Assembly: GCA_950022655.1 (NCBI GenBank)
Contig: OX465584.1
Coordinates: 25,765,469-25,829,468 of the forward strand
Reading direction: 5' to 3'
Length of the DNA: 64,000 nucleotides
DNA from: Alentia gelatinosa
Lineage: Eukaryota > Annelida > Polychaeta > Phyllodocida > Polynoidae
Under the pieces are notes generated by a model. The model did no database searches, had not been told where the DNA came from, and worked only from the letters and a program-made list of their open reading frames with translations. This document shows positions 42,501-55,700 of the stretch, one piece after another (positions within the stretch are counted from its first letter, which is position 1; each line of letters opens with the position of its first letter). A program made the position numbers and the translations under genes.

Positions 42501-45080
42501 ATAAAGAGTAATCTCAAGAATATGTTTATAGATAAAAATATCAAATATAAAACTTACCTTTGCAGTGGCATTGGCGCGAATCTCTGGACTGCCTGAGATG
42601 TCGACGGTCTCGTAAACATGCTCATAAACCTCACGAACAGCAGTACAAAACTCACTCTGTAGTACTTTCTGAAGGGCTGCCAGCTTATGTGGGCTCCCTA
42701 TCTCTCCACCTTGGATAGGATAAAGAATCCACACATAAGTGATATTACCTAACATTTCTTTAAATTACGATACTGCCTCCAATCGAAATATGTGGTATAA
42801 TAGAGGAAGACTATACTAGGGATATGTATACCCCATCATGAGGCCGAAATATATAACAGGCATTGATATATCATGCAATGATTTTCTTGCCCTTCAGATC
42901 CACCATCCGAATATAAAAGATCGTAGTCGAGGACAAGATGCAATTAGAATTGGAACAGAGCATAACGGACTACTTTCCACCATAATCGACTATTTTCAGT
43001 AAAGATTATATCAAAGTTAATATTGCTTTAGTACCAAACTGTACAGTAAAACTTTACAAAGCACGCTAAGTTTTGCAATAACTCCATATACAGAACTTAC
43101 GTATACATACAAGTAAACTTATTATCTGATAGCTACATGTAAGAATTTATCAACTTACTTCTTTGAAGATGCTCAAGCAACTCGATTGCTCGTTGTATAT
43201 CTAGAAAATAAATGGGATGTTTTAACAAATATGCATAGATCAATATTTTTAAGTTCAAACCCTACAAAGGAAATGTAGAAGACACGGTTTCCATATTATT
43301 ACTATCCAACGACAGAAGGGTTGATAGATGCCCTGAGCTCAGGAAAATTTGAGCATTCATCTTTCTGTGGACGTTGATGGGGTTAGATTAAAAAGTGTGA
43401 TGCAGTAGGGATGGGCGACCAAAGAATAATTTTTATAAACAAGAATAAAACTATATATTTTCTGAAAACTGAGATCAATATGCATGCAATTCTGTGATAA
43501 TTTCTTTTCTTTCCCGAAATACCAACATTTTACAAATTTTTGAAAGAAAAAAGATCACCCCAGTTTCTGCCAAACATTGGGAGTGTATTAGAGGCACTAG
43601 CTTGGTGGGGAGCAACCACGGGGACCATCGCCGGGTGGATCTACCACGTCTGTGTGAGGGGAGGCGGTAGGGCTTATTTTTTTGGCCTTTTTTTCTATAC
43701 ACAGATCCAACATTCTTTGCGCAACTTGGTGCTATTCTTTATATTATAATAGGTTTCAGAATAATGTAGTGAACAAATTTATCTATAAGACCAAGGAGTA
43801 AGCTCTGAGAGATAACACTGGAAATTTCAATATCTATAAAAATTCTAAAAATGGCACTTTCTCTTCGAATTTCGCACTGGTTGTTGTTTATTCTGGAAGA
43901 TGATTATGTTCCTAAGGACTTAATAACTTGCTTGATGCTGACTGGCTGAAAATCAAGCCCAAAATATCATTTGCTGCATAACGCTTTTCTCCGAAATTCC
44001 CGGCGAAAACGTCAACGAGACAGGTGTGAAATTTGGTCATATTTATTAAACCGTTCATCACAGGTCTACAAAAAAAGGAGCGTAATCTATGCACCTTTTT
44101 ACACGTTACGTCATGCTATTATGAGCAATAAGTATTACCCGAAATCCATTTTCGAATGTTGCTCGATTTACTATAGTGGCAGACCCAGCGGCCATCACTA
44201 GATACAGCCTGAAATTTGAAAAGGTTCCCCTGAAAAGGGGTGGGGTCGGGGCGGGGGATCCAGAGGGTGACAAAACATGCGTTACTCTTTAAATGTTAAT
44301 TCACATTTTCTGTTTCACAGTTCTTTTGCACAGGTCACTTAAATGTCCTAATTCAGAGACATTAATTGGTTACACATCCTTGTAATAACAGAATACTAAT
44401 ATCAATCATGTTCAATAAAACTATAACCGGGTAATCATATCAACTCTATATTCGTTGCTCATACATGTATATTTATCATACATCCAAGATGACATACGAA
44501 GAGTGCATGACCTCAGCATATAAAGATCGGCTTTTGCTTCATAGTTCAGTGCAATACACAACTAATAGTAATAAGCTACTTTAATCATTAGGTTCTGACA
44601 ACAATCAACATTCTTGGTTTAGGAACAAGACGGCTGCATATTGTCAGCGTACAACTCAGTGCATGAAATGGAACCAAAGAAAACTGGTAACAATACTTCC
44701 CATCCCCGTGAGTATAATGCTACAATGTGTATGGTATGAATGAGAAGTAGTACTGTGGAATCAAAAATAGACAATACACATTCGTAATAAACCCATCCGT
44801 TTTACCTGTTTACCTGCTGTCATACTAGTTAAGTTTCTGGGTCGAGCTCAACGGGCTCGCCTCAGCATAACACTGGCCACGAAAGTAGGCCTTCTCTAGC
44901 AGTCAGTTAGTCGTTATACCTGATGTCACTTCATACATATGTACAATCAGCACATCGTTCGGTCCACAAAGTAATAGTCGTGGTGTTTGTGTATGTTTGT
45001 GTCATCATATCTATGCATACGTATAAAATAATCAACAAATTACCTCTTTCCAGGGTTAGAGGTTCCACTGTGGTCGCCAT
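39590..45080 (-). CDS. lin-7: LIN-7 homologue (L27 + PDZ polarity scaffold)
   Basis: Six exons: 45044-45080, 43159-43200, 42558-42709, 41929-42138, 41221-41275 and 39590-39693. All have GT-AG borders and compatible phases; together they make 600 nt, or 199 residues plus TAA, matching the usual length (about 197-233). The start [12 protein letters not shown] matches the family N terminus. Exons 2-3 encode the L27 domain ([33 protein letters not shown]), which pairs with LIN-2/CASK and MPP proteins. Exon 4 to exon 6 encode one PDZ domain with the GLGF loop at 103-106 and the highly conserved [16 protein letters not shown] and [19 protein letters not shown]. The C terminus is basic ([10 protein letters not shown]). 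LIN-7 localises receptors and channels at basolateral and synaptic membranes in the LIN-2/7/10 complex. It is divergently paired with SPT2. No disruption is seen, so it is very probably functional. Confidence 0.96.
39961..40078. repeat. Inverted repeat (~55-bp arms) in a lin-7 intron
   Basis: Left arm GATTTTGTGGACAGGCGG ... TAATACACTCGC and right arm GCTCGTGTATTA ... CCGTCTGTCCACAAAAC are imperfect reverse complements around CTAGT. Probably a foldback MITE in the last intron. Confidence 0.7.
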
Positions 45081-45291
45081 CTTGAATTGTCTAGGGAGGC
45101 GATTGGCTAGCGATGAAGTCACATGACGAAATTAGAGACTGCTTCCGGTATCTGCCACTTCCGGCGTAAATTTTGCCGTGGCAGGACGGAGTCGGTGGAA
45201 AATGTAGAAGCTTCGCTCGAAATAATTCTTCGACATACTCGAATCATACATCTTTAGAACATTTAGGAGGTCATAAACCACAGCCTTTATC
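45081..45291. promoter_or_regulatory. Bidirectional promoter of lin-7 and SPT2
   Basis: 211 bp separate the divergent start codons. Two ETS-type CTTCCGG sites are at 45142-45148 and 45158-45164, a palindromic GTCACATGAC (M-box/E-box-like) at 45118-45127, and a YY1-like AAGATGGCGAC that includes the lin-7 ATG (45074-45084, minus). No TATA box is evident. The combination is typical of housekeeping bidirectional promoters. The sites are read from sequence; use is inferred. Confidence 0.6.
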
Positions 45292-48200
45292 ATGGATTTC
45301 TCGGCGTTGTTGGCTGTTGCCGACAAAAACAACCAACTGAACGTGAAAATGGTAAGGATTTGAGAGAAACAGTTCACGGAATGAACATACTTCGAGGTTG
45401 ACAAGCGATTTTCCTTTTGGCTCGATTGACATTGATCAATTTGATGTCAGTGTTACCTCATTGGAACACATCGTCTCTGACATTTGCCAGGGAAATGATT
45501 ATATGAAGGCTTATACTGATAGAACCCGTTCTAGCCAGTGCAATGGAATTCATATTGGCACCATACGGTATTCTGGAGTGGTCGAAGTTGGAAAACATCA
45601 AACCTGTCAAGGGTTTGTGAAAACACATTCACCCCACTGGAGAGTGGAGTGGTCAAGTCAATGCATATCATTTAATGGGTCACACGCCCTCAAGCCATGG
45701 TCACAAAACCCACGGATGAAAAGAACCCCCGGCGAAAAGTAGCATTGGCCAAGAGACACAAGTACTCTGTATGATTTGAGACATCCAGAATCCGAAAACA
45801 CCCCCAATCGCCGCAAAATAACGAATTCCATAATTTGTGTTTCATCACCTCGCTATATTAAGTAGATTACAGTCCAAGAGGCCAAACTCGACGTTGGACC
45901 AGTCGATGTTTTATTGTTTTGTCTACAATAAAAACATAATGAAATGATGTATCAGCCCTCCCCGATATCAAAGAAATTAAATAGTGTTGCCCTTATTTCT
46001 AATTTATAACGGAGCTTTTATGTAACTTAAAGATATTAGTGACCCCCTACATCAACAGTTAATGAAATATTTCCCCTAAATTTCCATTCTTTTTTTTTAG
46101 TACGTTCGTGTGTATGTTATAACAATCTGTATTTGTTCTTTGCAGGCTCAGAAATCCAAGACTGGGTTTTCGACTAACCTAGGACCAGCCAAACGTCAAG
46201 TGGTTGCCAAACCTAAAGGTGTGCTATCCGAGAGTGTAAAGGCCTTCCTACAGAAGAAGGATCAGGAAGAAAAGGCTAAAGGTATATAAAGCTGTCCTTG
46301 CATATTTCAGAGCACGAAGAGTTTTATATGATAAGTAGAAAGAAAAAGTGGTTAATACTTATTTCATACCGAAGGCCTACCCAGTAGTCATTACATGAAT
46401 ATGCGCGAATAGATACAAGATTGTACTGCAGGAACAAAATTAACTTGTTCGTTTTGATTAACTCATAACCCAGGTTTTTCATCAGCTACACCAAGAGGTG
46501 AGATATTTGTGATCCGTCATGAGGCAGACCATTTTGTCTTAGTACCATAATTGGTTTAGGACAAAATGTTACATGTTTTACTGTGGTCTTATGATGCAGA
46601 AATTTCTGTATTAAAACGGAAACAAAGCAATATTGGGACCATTGTAATCAGTATGTCTAGTTCTCCTAGAGACACTTTCATTCCGTTATGTTCCACTTCA
46701 ATAATATCTCGAGAAACTCAAGCTTAATCACTTGTAGATGAATATCAAATACCTAGATAGAATACTTGCATGTAATTGCTAAATATCATCTAGATTCCAA
46801 ACAATCTTGTTTGACTGTGCTACTGTTTATCTAATTTTTATTTTGTGAAATGTGTGAATGCAGGTATATTTAGAATTTTCTTGTTGTATGGATTGTTCAG
46901 TGTGTGAGTCGGTCCAGCATTCAATAAATTTGCTCCCTGAGATTATAATGCGGTAAAAAGACTCGTGATCAGTGCAAAGATTTGCTGTATTTCCAAATCT
47001 TGTTCCCCTTTAGAATTATATAAGTATGCACATGTTAAAGTACACACGCGCGGACACATACATTTAGAATCATGTGTCGAGCGACAGTTGCTATTCACAC
47101 AATTACTGCGCTTTTTAAAGTTTTGTGTCCATAAGACAACCACCAATTAGGCCTATCTTGTCCTTACATAAATGTATAGGATAAATCTAAGTCTAATCTC
47201 AGTGCTACGAGGGACACCTTCATACCCATATGTGGCAGAATGTTATTTTATATCTGCTCCCATAAAGTAAGATGCATGGCTGAATCGCGTTTGCCTGGTT
47301 GTACGAAGTTATGTAACAGCAGTCCCAACTTTTTTCTGGTCGGCCAGTTACATCTAGTATAACTCGTACACATTTATATAGTCAGATACTTCAGTGATGC
47401 ACAGCCAATAGAATTTCTAACGGAAATGAAAGGGTTTATAAGTTATTCTGCATACATCAAATGCTAAAACGGAAAACAATTTTTGTTGGTGATGATTGGG
47501 CTCTGGCCACAACATATATTAGTGGGTTGTTTTCAAGGAGATAAACTTAAATCCCTGTATTCATAGGGCAAATCATATTGCCCTAGGCCAGTGGGGTCAT
47601 CAATTCCCCTTCGGTACTAGTTAAGTACCTCGGGTAATTCAATTGTAATAATGATGATTTATGCCAGTCTTTGACTCGCAAGTTCCCTTCCACATGCTTC
47701 CGACTGTCTAAGGTACCGATATGTTATTAGGCTTTGGTGGGTCCAGTGGTTAGGTCTCACTAGCCTGAAACGATCGTTCTAACACTTCCAACGCAGTCAT
47801 AAAAACGATGACATTTTGCGAGACAGAGATGGAGCTATTCCAATGCGTGCGTGTTCCAAATCTGGTTTTGTATCTATAGACGTGTATTATAGACGATTTG
47901 TACATTCTTATATGACTAGATTATCAATTTTTCATAGACACTTTAGAAAAGCGATTTCATTCATTAACATCGCAAATGATAATGTAAGTCACTATATTTT
48001 TCAGAACTGGAAGCGAAACGAAAAAAAGAAGCCCTTTTGCAAATAAGAAAAGAGGTGAAACACACCAGGAAAGCAAATGCCATGGCAAAGAGAACCAAAG
48101 ACAATATACATACCATGGAGGATCCAGAACAGGCGAAAGATAAGATGGAGGAAACGCGGCTAAAACTCGAGGAGAAACGTTTAGCTATGATCGAGAAACT

Positions 48201-51200
48201 CAAAGAATCGGAAACAATGGGCGGCAGAAAGACTAGGACTGTAACATCTAGTGTCTCATCAGGAGAACCCGTGTCCGAAAAGCAGCGGCGTGCCGACAAA
48301 AAACTCATGGAGAAGTATGACATGGAATTGAATGATGAACCATCAGAAGACATCAAACTGGAAGTTATCCTCTCAGACAAACAGATTTTGGACCGTGATG
48401 GTTATAAAGCTCGCGAAGAGGCCAGGAGGAAAGCTTTACAGGAGGAATACAAAGGTAAAGAGAGGCCTGTTGATCTGAAGGCTGGCAAGCGAAATATGAA
48501 ACCCAAACCAAGGGAGAGAACTGACACAAAACATAAAGATAAACATAAAGAACATAAAAGTAAGCATAAACATAAGAGCAAACACAAACATGACAGTAAA
48601 CACAAAGGTGATAGTAAACCCAAAGAAGATAAACCCAGGATGCTGCCTAAACCTAAGTTTATAAGACCGAATAATTCAAAACATGTATTAAGCTTTCAGG
48701 ATCTTCTCAAGATAGCAAATAAGAAACACGAACAGGTATTAAAACCAGAGAGTACACCAAAAGAGGAGAAAATTGAGAAGAAACCAGGGAAAGAGTCTAG
48801 ACTTATGACTCAAGAAGAGAAAGACAGAATAAAAAGGAAACAGACTAAAGAATACAAAGACTGGTACAAAAAGGGTGGTGTCTTGTCGATAGGCAAAACG
48901 CCCGCCGGTAGATCGGAGAGTGACAGTGATTCAGATAGTGACGATAAGGTGAATGATGATAACCGCAGAGCAACGCCACCCCCGCAAGCCAAAGCCAGAG
49001 CGTCGCCACCCCCTCAAGCCAAAGCTGCTCCTAAGGAGACTAGTCACAGCAGGGATGTGAATGCACACAGGGTCGTCAGTGCACAAAGGGATAGACCGAG
49101 GCCAGAAACTAAACGTCCAGGGTTAAGTGCGTTACCGTCCAGGCCTCACAACAAGACGATACGACCTGCAGCCGCTCCTCCACCCAGTGTACAAAAACAG
49201 GCAGCCAGCAAGTCGGCCCCGCAAGCCAGCACCAAGCGCGACGTGACCGGAATGCCGAAAAAGCCTCCACCGGAGACGCATGTTAATCCCTTTGATAGAA
49301 TTATGGGCCAGATTAAGAAGAACCATCCTAAACCAGGTTAGACTATACTCGTTTCTATCACATTATTAGCAGGTGGATGGTTGATCTGTAGGTTATGGAT
49401 ATAGCCTACTGTAGTACACTGCTTGTAGAGTTACTAGACGACCTGACCACAATTTTGCTTTTTATAGCTCACTAAGTGCAGATAGGAATATTAATTCTGT
49501 TTTGGACAGAAGGTTTTATGGTGGTTCAATGCCTTACAATTTTAATATTTAATATTTTGGCATGGGTTCTTAAACAATGGTGAATTCAGTTTTTGGGGAG
49601 GACTTTTGTATTCACAGGTCCATTTTTAAGAACTCCTTTATGGACATATTTGTACCTGTAAAACTGGTTCAATCATGATATAATATTCCTCATTTGAAAG
49701 AGAATAAAAAACAGTAGGTGCTAGGAAGTGGAATTTTCTGGGTAGGTTCTATATTTACAGAGATATTCAAGTATTTGTTAAAAGTGGGGGTTGGGGGGTT
49801 GGAATGAAATGGGCATACTGAAACAGATGTTTTCTCAGTATTGATTTACGTTCAACATTAGTGTAACATCTCCATAAGTGGCACTGACAGTTGCTTACAC
49901 CCTAGGAAGTGTCACTGTTTAGGTGAAATGTACTTTTGATGTGCTATTGATGTATTTGCCAAATCTCATAATGGGAGGGGGGGGGGAGGCAGCAGAAATA
50001 TGAGTGGATGGATTATTCAGCATATTACACACAAATTGAAGTCAAAATGTTCTATGAATCAGTCAAGACCCAGTCAAATCAAATTTGTTTGTAAAATTAT
50101 TTGCAATATCATTTACCACCAGATTTTGGCTTGACCTACTATATTGTTGTATATATATATAGGAAAAGACTTGTGTCCTCCATTTTGGACCACATGGGCA
50201 GGCAGCATGCAGACAGGTCTGTGTGCACTCATTCATGAGGCAAAAACGTTTTGTATGTAGGCATTGCTGATTGCAAATTGAATCTCCTACAGATAGCTAA
50301 ATATATGTGTGCATTGATCCATGAACTACTGTGTGCACAGAGGAATAGGCCTTTAAATAGCCAATCAATGCAGGTCCCTCCCTCCCTCCCTCCCTCCCTC
50401 CCTCCCTCCCTCCCTCCCTCCCTCCCTCCCTCCCTCCCTCCCTCCCTCCCTCCCTCCCTCCCTCCCTCCCTCCCTCCCTCCCTCCCTCCCTCCCTCCCTC
50501 CCTCCCTCCCTCCCTCCCTCCCTCCCTCCCTCCCTCCCTCCCTCCCCTTGTTATCATAGTAATTAATTACTAGCAGACCTATGAACTGTATTGAGTTTTA
50601 AATGCGTCCAACCATCGGTCCCGCTAGATTATGTTTCCAATTCGTTTTCTAACTTTGACTTGCCCCCCCGTATAATCTAAGAATGACCTTACGTTCAACA
50701 TTTGTATGCTGCAGTACAAATTATGCTAGAACAAGGGTAGGGTTTCGACTAACGAGGTGCAAAATCTGAAAAAAAAATCAAGCAAAACATCTTTAGCTGC
50801 AGATGGTTGTCTTTTGAATATCAAGGAAACGGTAAAATTGAGTTCTACCGTTGTAAAGTGCTTCATTCATTCTGCTTTTTAACCCCCCCCCCCCCCCCTT
50901 AAACAAAACTAAAACAATAAAACACAAACACCCCATTAATTCTGCACATTGCTCGTCTTTTGTTAAAACATTATGTATAACTGAAATAAAACAGTATTTT
51001 ATGGGAGACAGTGAATGTGCTTATGAAGTATCGTTGTTGATTTTTTACCATGAAAACAGAAAAGAAGCCTCAGCGAATAGAGAGTGACGAGAGTGAGTAT
51101 GATGAGGAGATGGACGACTTCGTTGTCAGTGACGATGAAGAAATGGACAATTTCATAGACGATAGCGAAGCCACTGACTACTCCAGCGCGATCAGAAACA

Positions 51201-52721
51201 TCTTTGGCTACGATCGACGGAAGTAAGTCCTCTTCGAATTGTATCCACATCAATGTAGGATGCTTTCGGAAAACTACAAAGGTCAATCTAGAAATTTGAA
51301 GTTTCTAATGTATATTTAGGAATTAAGGACATTCTTGTAAAATTCAAGTGATTTATGTGTACATATACAGCGATCATGACAGGATTTTATAGTAGGTGGT
51401 GTGGCCATCTACATAGAGGAGGTTCTGAAATAGCCATGTCGGATACCAATGCTACATCCCTCAAATCTGCGCAATATGCACTTTCTGTATACCGAATTGG
51501 AGAGGACACAACGGTATAAATAGATTTTGTAACTGTTTATCAAAGGTTATTGAATCTGGCATTCTCTCTTTTTTTATGACGGATTAGTGTAGAAAGGCTC
51601 CAAGTAGCTCCAGGCTTCCATCAAGTTGACGCTATTGTCCTCTTGCGTGAAAATTGCATAGCTCTTGTGGAATTCCGCGTATAGGCTATGGGCGGGGAGA
51701 TCACACATATTATCAAATGCGACAGCTCAGTAAATCATGCCTTTACTACAATAGCTCACGATTTCTATCTGGAACTGAACGATGGAAATTTTATAGTATG
51801 TAGATCCAGATGGAAATATTTGAGTAAATACATGGGTAAAATTTCTTCTCATGACTTCCTTAATTTGCTCTATTTGAAGTCTATGATTTACATTTCTGTA
51901 TTTATAGTGTTAAAATTCTGTATTACAGATACAGGGACGAAAATCCGGATGATCTTCGGGACATGGATGTCGGGTTCTCTCAGACAATGAAAGAAGAAGC
52001 CAGAAGGTTAGTTTTAAGTCTTATACATTCTATATTCATTTTTCCAAAGTTAGATTTGTTCTGAGTAGGACTTAGAGTCACGTTTTAGTACATTCTATAT
52101 TCATGTGCCGTAAATATCAATAATAAAATTGGGAGAACAAAATTTAAGTATTTGAAATTTCAGCCACTTGGGAATACTTGATAAATGCCATAAAGATGAA
52201 CAGAAAGTGGTTGTTGTTTATACTAGTATAAGATATTACTGTTATCATAAGGAGTTAAGAATACGAGGCACATACACTTCTAATCACAACCGATGCTCAA
52301 ATGTACATCAACTTGCACTGAATATAGTTGTTTCATTGTGGCTGGTGGCCCGATAAACTAATAAACAGTTAAACTAGAATGGTGGGCTCGTCTGTAGCTC
52401 CAGCTCATGGACATGGACCAGCTACTCTTTATTAGTGAATACACTCAAATTAACTGATAACTATTTAGTGAAATAAGTAAGGCAGAAGTTGAGCTGATCA
52501 AGTGCAATTGGAGAACAGAATAAGATAAAGTATTGCAAAGGATATTACATGTTCTGCATATGGTATTGTGATATTACTCAAACAAACAATCTGAATATTT
52601 TCCCTGCAGTGCTAAAATCGGTCGGATGGAAGATTTAGCGGACATGAAGATGGAAGAAGAGGAGAAGAAAAGGAAGATGTTATTAAAGAAAAAAATGAAA
52701 TTAAAAATGAAGGGAAGATAA
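45292..52721 (+). CDS. SPTY2D1: SPT2 (SPTY2D1) homologue, histone H3-H4 chaperone
   Basis: Six exons: 45292-45351, 46146-46281, 48005-49336, 51060-51222, 51929-52006 and 52610-52721. All have GT-AG borders and consistent phases; the total is 1881 nt, or 626 residues plus TAA. The N terminus MDFSALLAVA, the segment VLSESVKAFLQKKDQEEKA, and EALLQIRKEVKHTRKANAMA match the conserved N-terminal part of the family. FQDLLKIANKKHE is at 296-308. A Lys/His-rich stretch at about 240-275 and a long basic, disordered middle follow. The C terminus is the SPT2 domain: acidic DDFVVSDDEEMDNFIDD, IRNIFGYDRRKYRDE, the helical MKEEAR, then IGRMEDLADMKMEEEE and a basic tail. The family binds H3-H4 through this region and maintains chromatin during transcription; nuclear/nucleolar. 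It shares a promoter with lin-7. One donor (after 49336) is GTTAGA. No disruption is seen. Confidence 0.95.
46282..48004 (+). other. SPT2 intron 2, no other gene seen
   Basis: 1.7 kb of AT-rich sequence. Open frames are short and unrecognised. Acceptor TATATTTTTCAG. Confidence 0.6.
50375..50547 (+). repeat. (TCCC)n microsatellite, ~43 copies, SPT2 intron 3
   Basis: A pure tetranucleotide run of about 173 bp; the opposite strand is (GGGA)n. Poly-Pro/Ser and Gly/Arg/Glu ORFs read across it are artefacts. Confidence 0.97.
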
Positions 52722-55700
52722 TGTTCTCTAGGTTTCACAAGAATGAGTAACTGGACTGACTCTTGGATAAACCCTCCTGGTCAACATTCTGCTGGTAACA
52801 TTGAATTATACGTTTTATCGTATGGCTTGGGATTTGTGTGAAAGTTGTGTTGATTGGCACGAACAAAGTGTCATGAGTAAAAGTTAGTATGTAGATGAAG
52901 AAACCATAGACAACACTGATGTTTGTACAAAGCGGGTGTCTCTGGAAACTAGATTTATGCCAGTTCCAGACTAAAATAATGAAGAATGGGAGGGAGGGCA
53001 GTGGCGAGTGAATTTTATTTTACACAAATGTTGGGATATATTTAAGAGATACATCAGCCAACAAAACCCGATTGCAGATGTCTCCTAGAAAGTATTTCGT
53101 GTAAATATGCAGAGTATCTAAAGCTGTGTTTCCGAATGCTCGCGCGCTGCCCACAGTCTGTGATTGTTATATGTTTACAACTCAAAGTCAAGCTCTACTG
53201 TGACTGAATGAAAAGTGCTATTTAAATCACGCATAAAAGTTGCATTTTGTATAAACTCCAGGCAGCTTTATTCCCTGGGATTGAGCATTATGTAAACTTG
53301 TCCAAAACTGTGAGAGTGGCTAGCAGTAAGTATAGGGCAGTCGTTACTGTGGGGTCACAAATGTTCACCATATTATTTATTACCAGCGATGCTCAAATGT
53401 ACATCAATACTTCATATCTCTCTAAAAGTAATCGTTTGCAGATAGTCAACATGGACGGGTGGAAAATATAATTAATTTTTCGTTAGAAAAGAAAAATTGT
53501 CAAAATTATGAAATGAAGATCGAGTTACTTAATTCAAAGAGAAGCACTAAGGAAAGCTACATGTTTATGAACCAATGTTAATACTATATAGCCATCCATG
53601 AATCCTTGTCAGGTACTATTCTGTTCTCACTCTAGAAATCATTCTTGTTTCATACTTGCGTCTCCGACAACCTTGGGTCACCTTATTGTCATAGAATTAT
53701 ATGCACGGCAGCCACATACAATTATTACCACATGGTTTATTGATGAACAATGTCAGATCAAGATAACCTAGTTCAAGATGGTAAACATTAAGCCAATTAT
53801 AATAGCGTATGAGGGTGTAATTGGGTTTCATTTAGAGCCGTTGTGACATTTTGTAATTTGAAAAGAAGAAAGGTAAAGATACATTATAGTTCATAGCTTG
53901 GTTCATATAATATTGCCTCATCACTCACTTTAAGCATCAAATCCCAAAACTAATTGATTGCTATTTTGCAACGGTATACATGAGAGCCAGTGAAACAGTG
54001 GTGTTTAGAAAATATGGTTTAAATACCTTGCCATACTTTTAATTAATATAGCTTCAAAAGCTTTTTAAAATATGGCAGGCCTGTCGTCTTCCTTAGCGAT
54101 ACCAGACCACGTGATTTTTTTTGAACCAATGAGCATTCTCTATTTGCAGTGATACTGATGTATGGTATTTACTGATACTTCTAACCACGGTGTACCCTAA
54201 TATTTTAGTACTCCATTCCATATCAGTACATAACGAGTACAATACAATTCATAATGTTGAACCAATCACTCTCATGTAAATAAGAGCAGAGATACTTCTT
54301 TCTATTTTGTTTGGCTCCTAATTATGTGTTGTAATATATTTCCATAATTCGTTCGCACATGGTCTAAGATAGGATGAATCAGGCTATTCAGGAAAACTAA
54401 TCAGCTTGTATATCATGAAAGTTCTAGACATGTACATGTACATGTAACTTCTCAGATACTGGTGGTGCTAGCGTGCTGGTCGGTTTAGATTATGCCTTTA
54501 GTAACACAATTTATAAAAGCATTGTGCTACCAGTTTTTTTGAATAACCGCGTAACGCATTGTCACGAGAAAACCTTGTTTATCCGCACCATGCAAAAATA
54601 CAATTGGAAAAAATGACTGCCAGTAACCCGGGACCTTTTTTCATCGTTATACTTTTTGTTGCGGGTAGCAATACTAAAACCAAATTAATATCTTATTAAA
54701 TTATATTAATTGTAAGATTTCTATTTATTTTGTTCAGAGGAGTTACACTTTACCCTCACGGAGACCATGCGTACACAGGTAGATATCGCAATATGTGCTT
54801 TTGCAATCCAAAACTACGTATTTGGTAACTATGAAATTAGTATAGATGGCATATTTATCCCTGATTAAATCTCTGAACACCGAAATAAAGTCCAGGAAAC
54901 TTTGATGTAATGAGATATTTTAATCTTTACATATTCTTTATTTCCTTGTTTTATTTTCAAATGGAATGTCTTTACAACATCTTTCATTACTGAGCTAATT
55001 ATCAGCCACACACTTTAACTTTTTTCATATGGAAAAAGGGCATCGTACAATATTCATCATACTGTTAAAAACGTCGGAAAAGCGTCGTATATATTCCTCT
55101 GAAAATGTTATTTACATGTATGCACAACCAGTCTTTGATGCGAGACTTTCGAGACTATTTCTCTTATTTGCCAAGGACTGATCTTCCTAACAAATGAAAA
55201 AATACAACATCAGTTGTCCATGAATAACAGATTCATGAAATGGAGAACATGTATTTCAGTAATGTTATGATATGCATAGATCTCAACGATCGACGCGTTG
55301 TTAATTGTTATGTACGATACAGTTGCTTTGAAGCAATCCAGCTGTGGCCAGTCTAATTTCCTTGCTCTTCTGTAATGTATCATGAATATATATCATTATA
55401 GATATATTCTCACTGTATATTCAATTATCTTTCAGCAAAATGACCAATCGAGCAAATTTATTTTCTACAAATTCAGTTTTAATTGGTATTCATGTCTTGT
55501 GTGTAGATGCGATGTTTGTATCTAGGCGTCTTTGAAGACAAAAATCTGGCCTATCATTTGATAAAAATGACTTATCAAACCAGCTGTGCTTTATCCTGAG
55601 CTACCCTGCTTACCAGATAAATATGTGTCTGTGAATAGTTTTCATGTGTTTATGTGAATTAAACTCCCTCATTTTACGATGGTATCATAAACACAGATAC

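Noticed and set aside
45398..45742. 114-codon plus-strand ORF in SPT2 intron 1
   Set aside because: No recognisable domain and no splice support; likely chance.
50251..50559. Poly-Pro/Ser (plus) and Gly/Arg/Glu (minus) ORFs
   Set aside because: Readings of the (TCCC)n microsatellite inside an intron.
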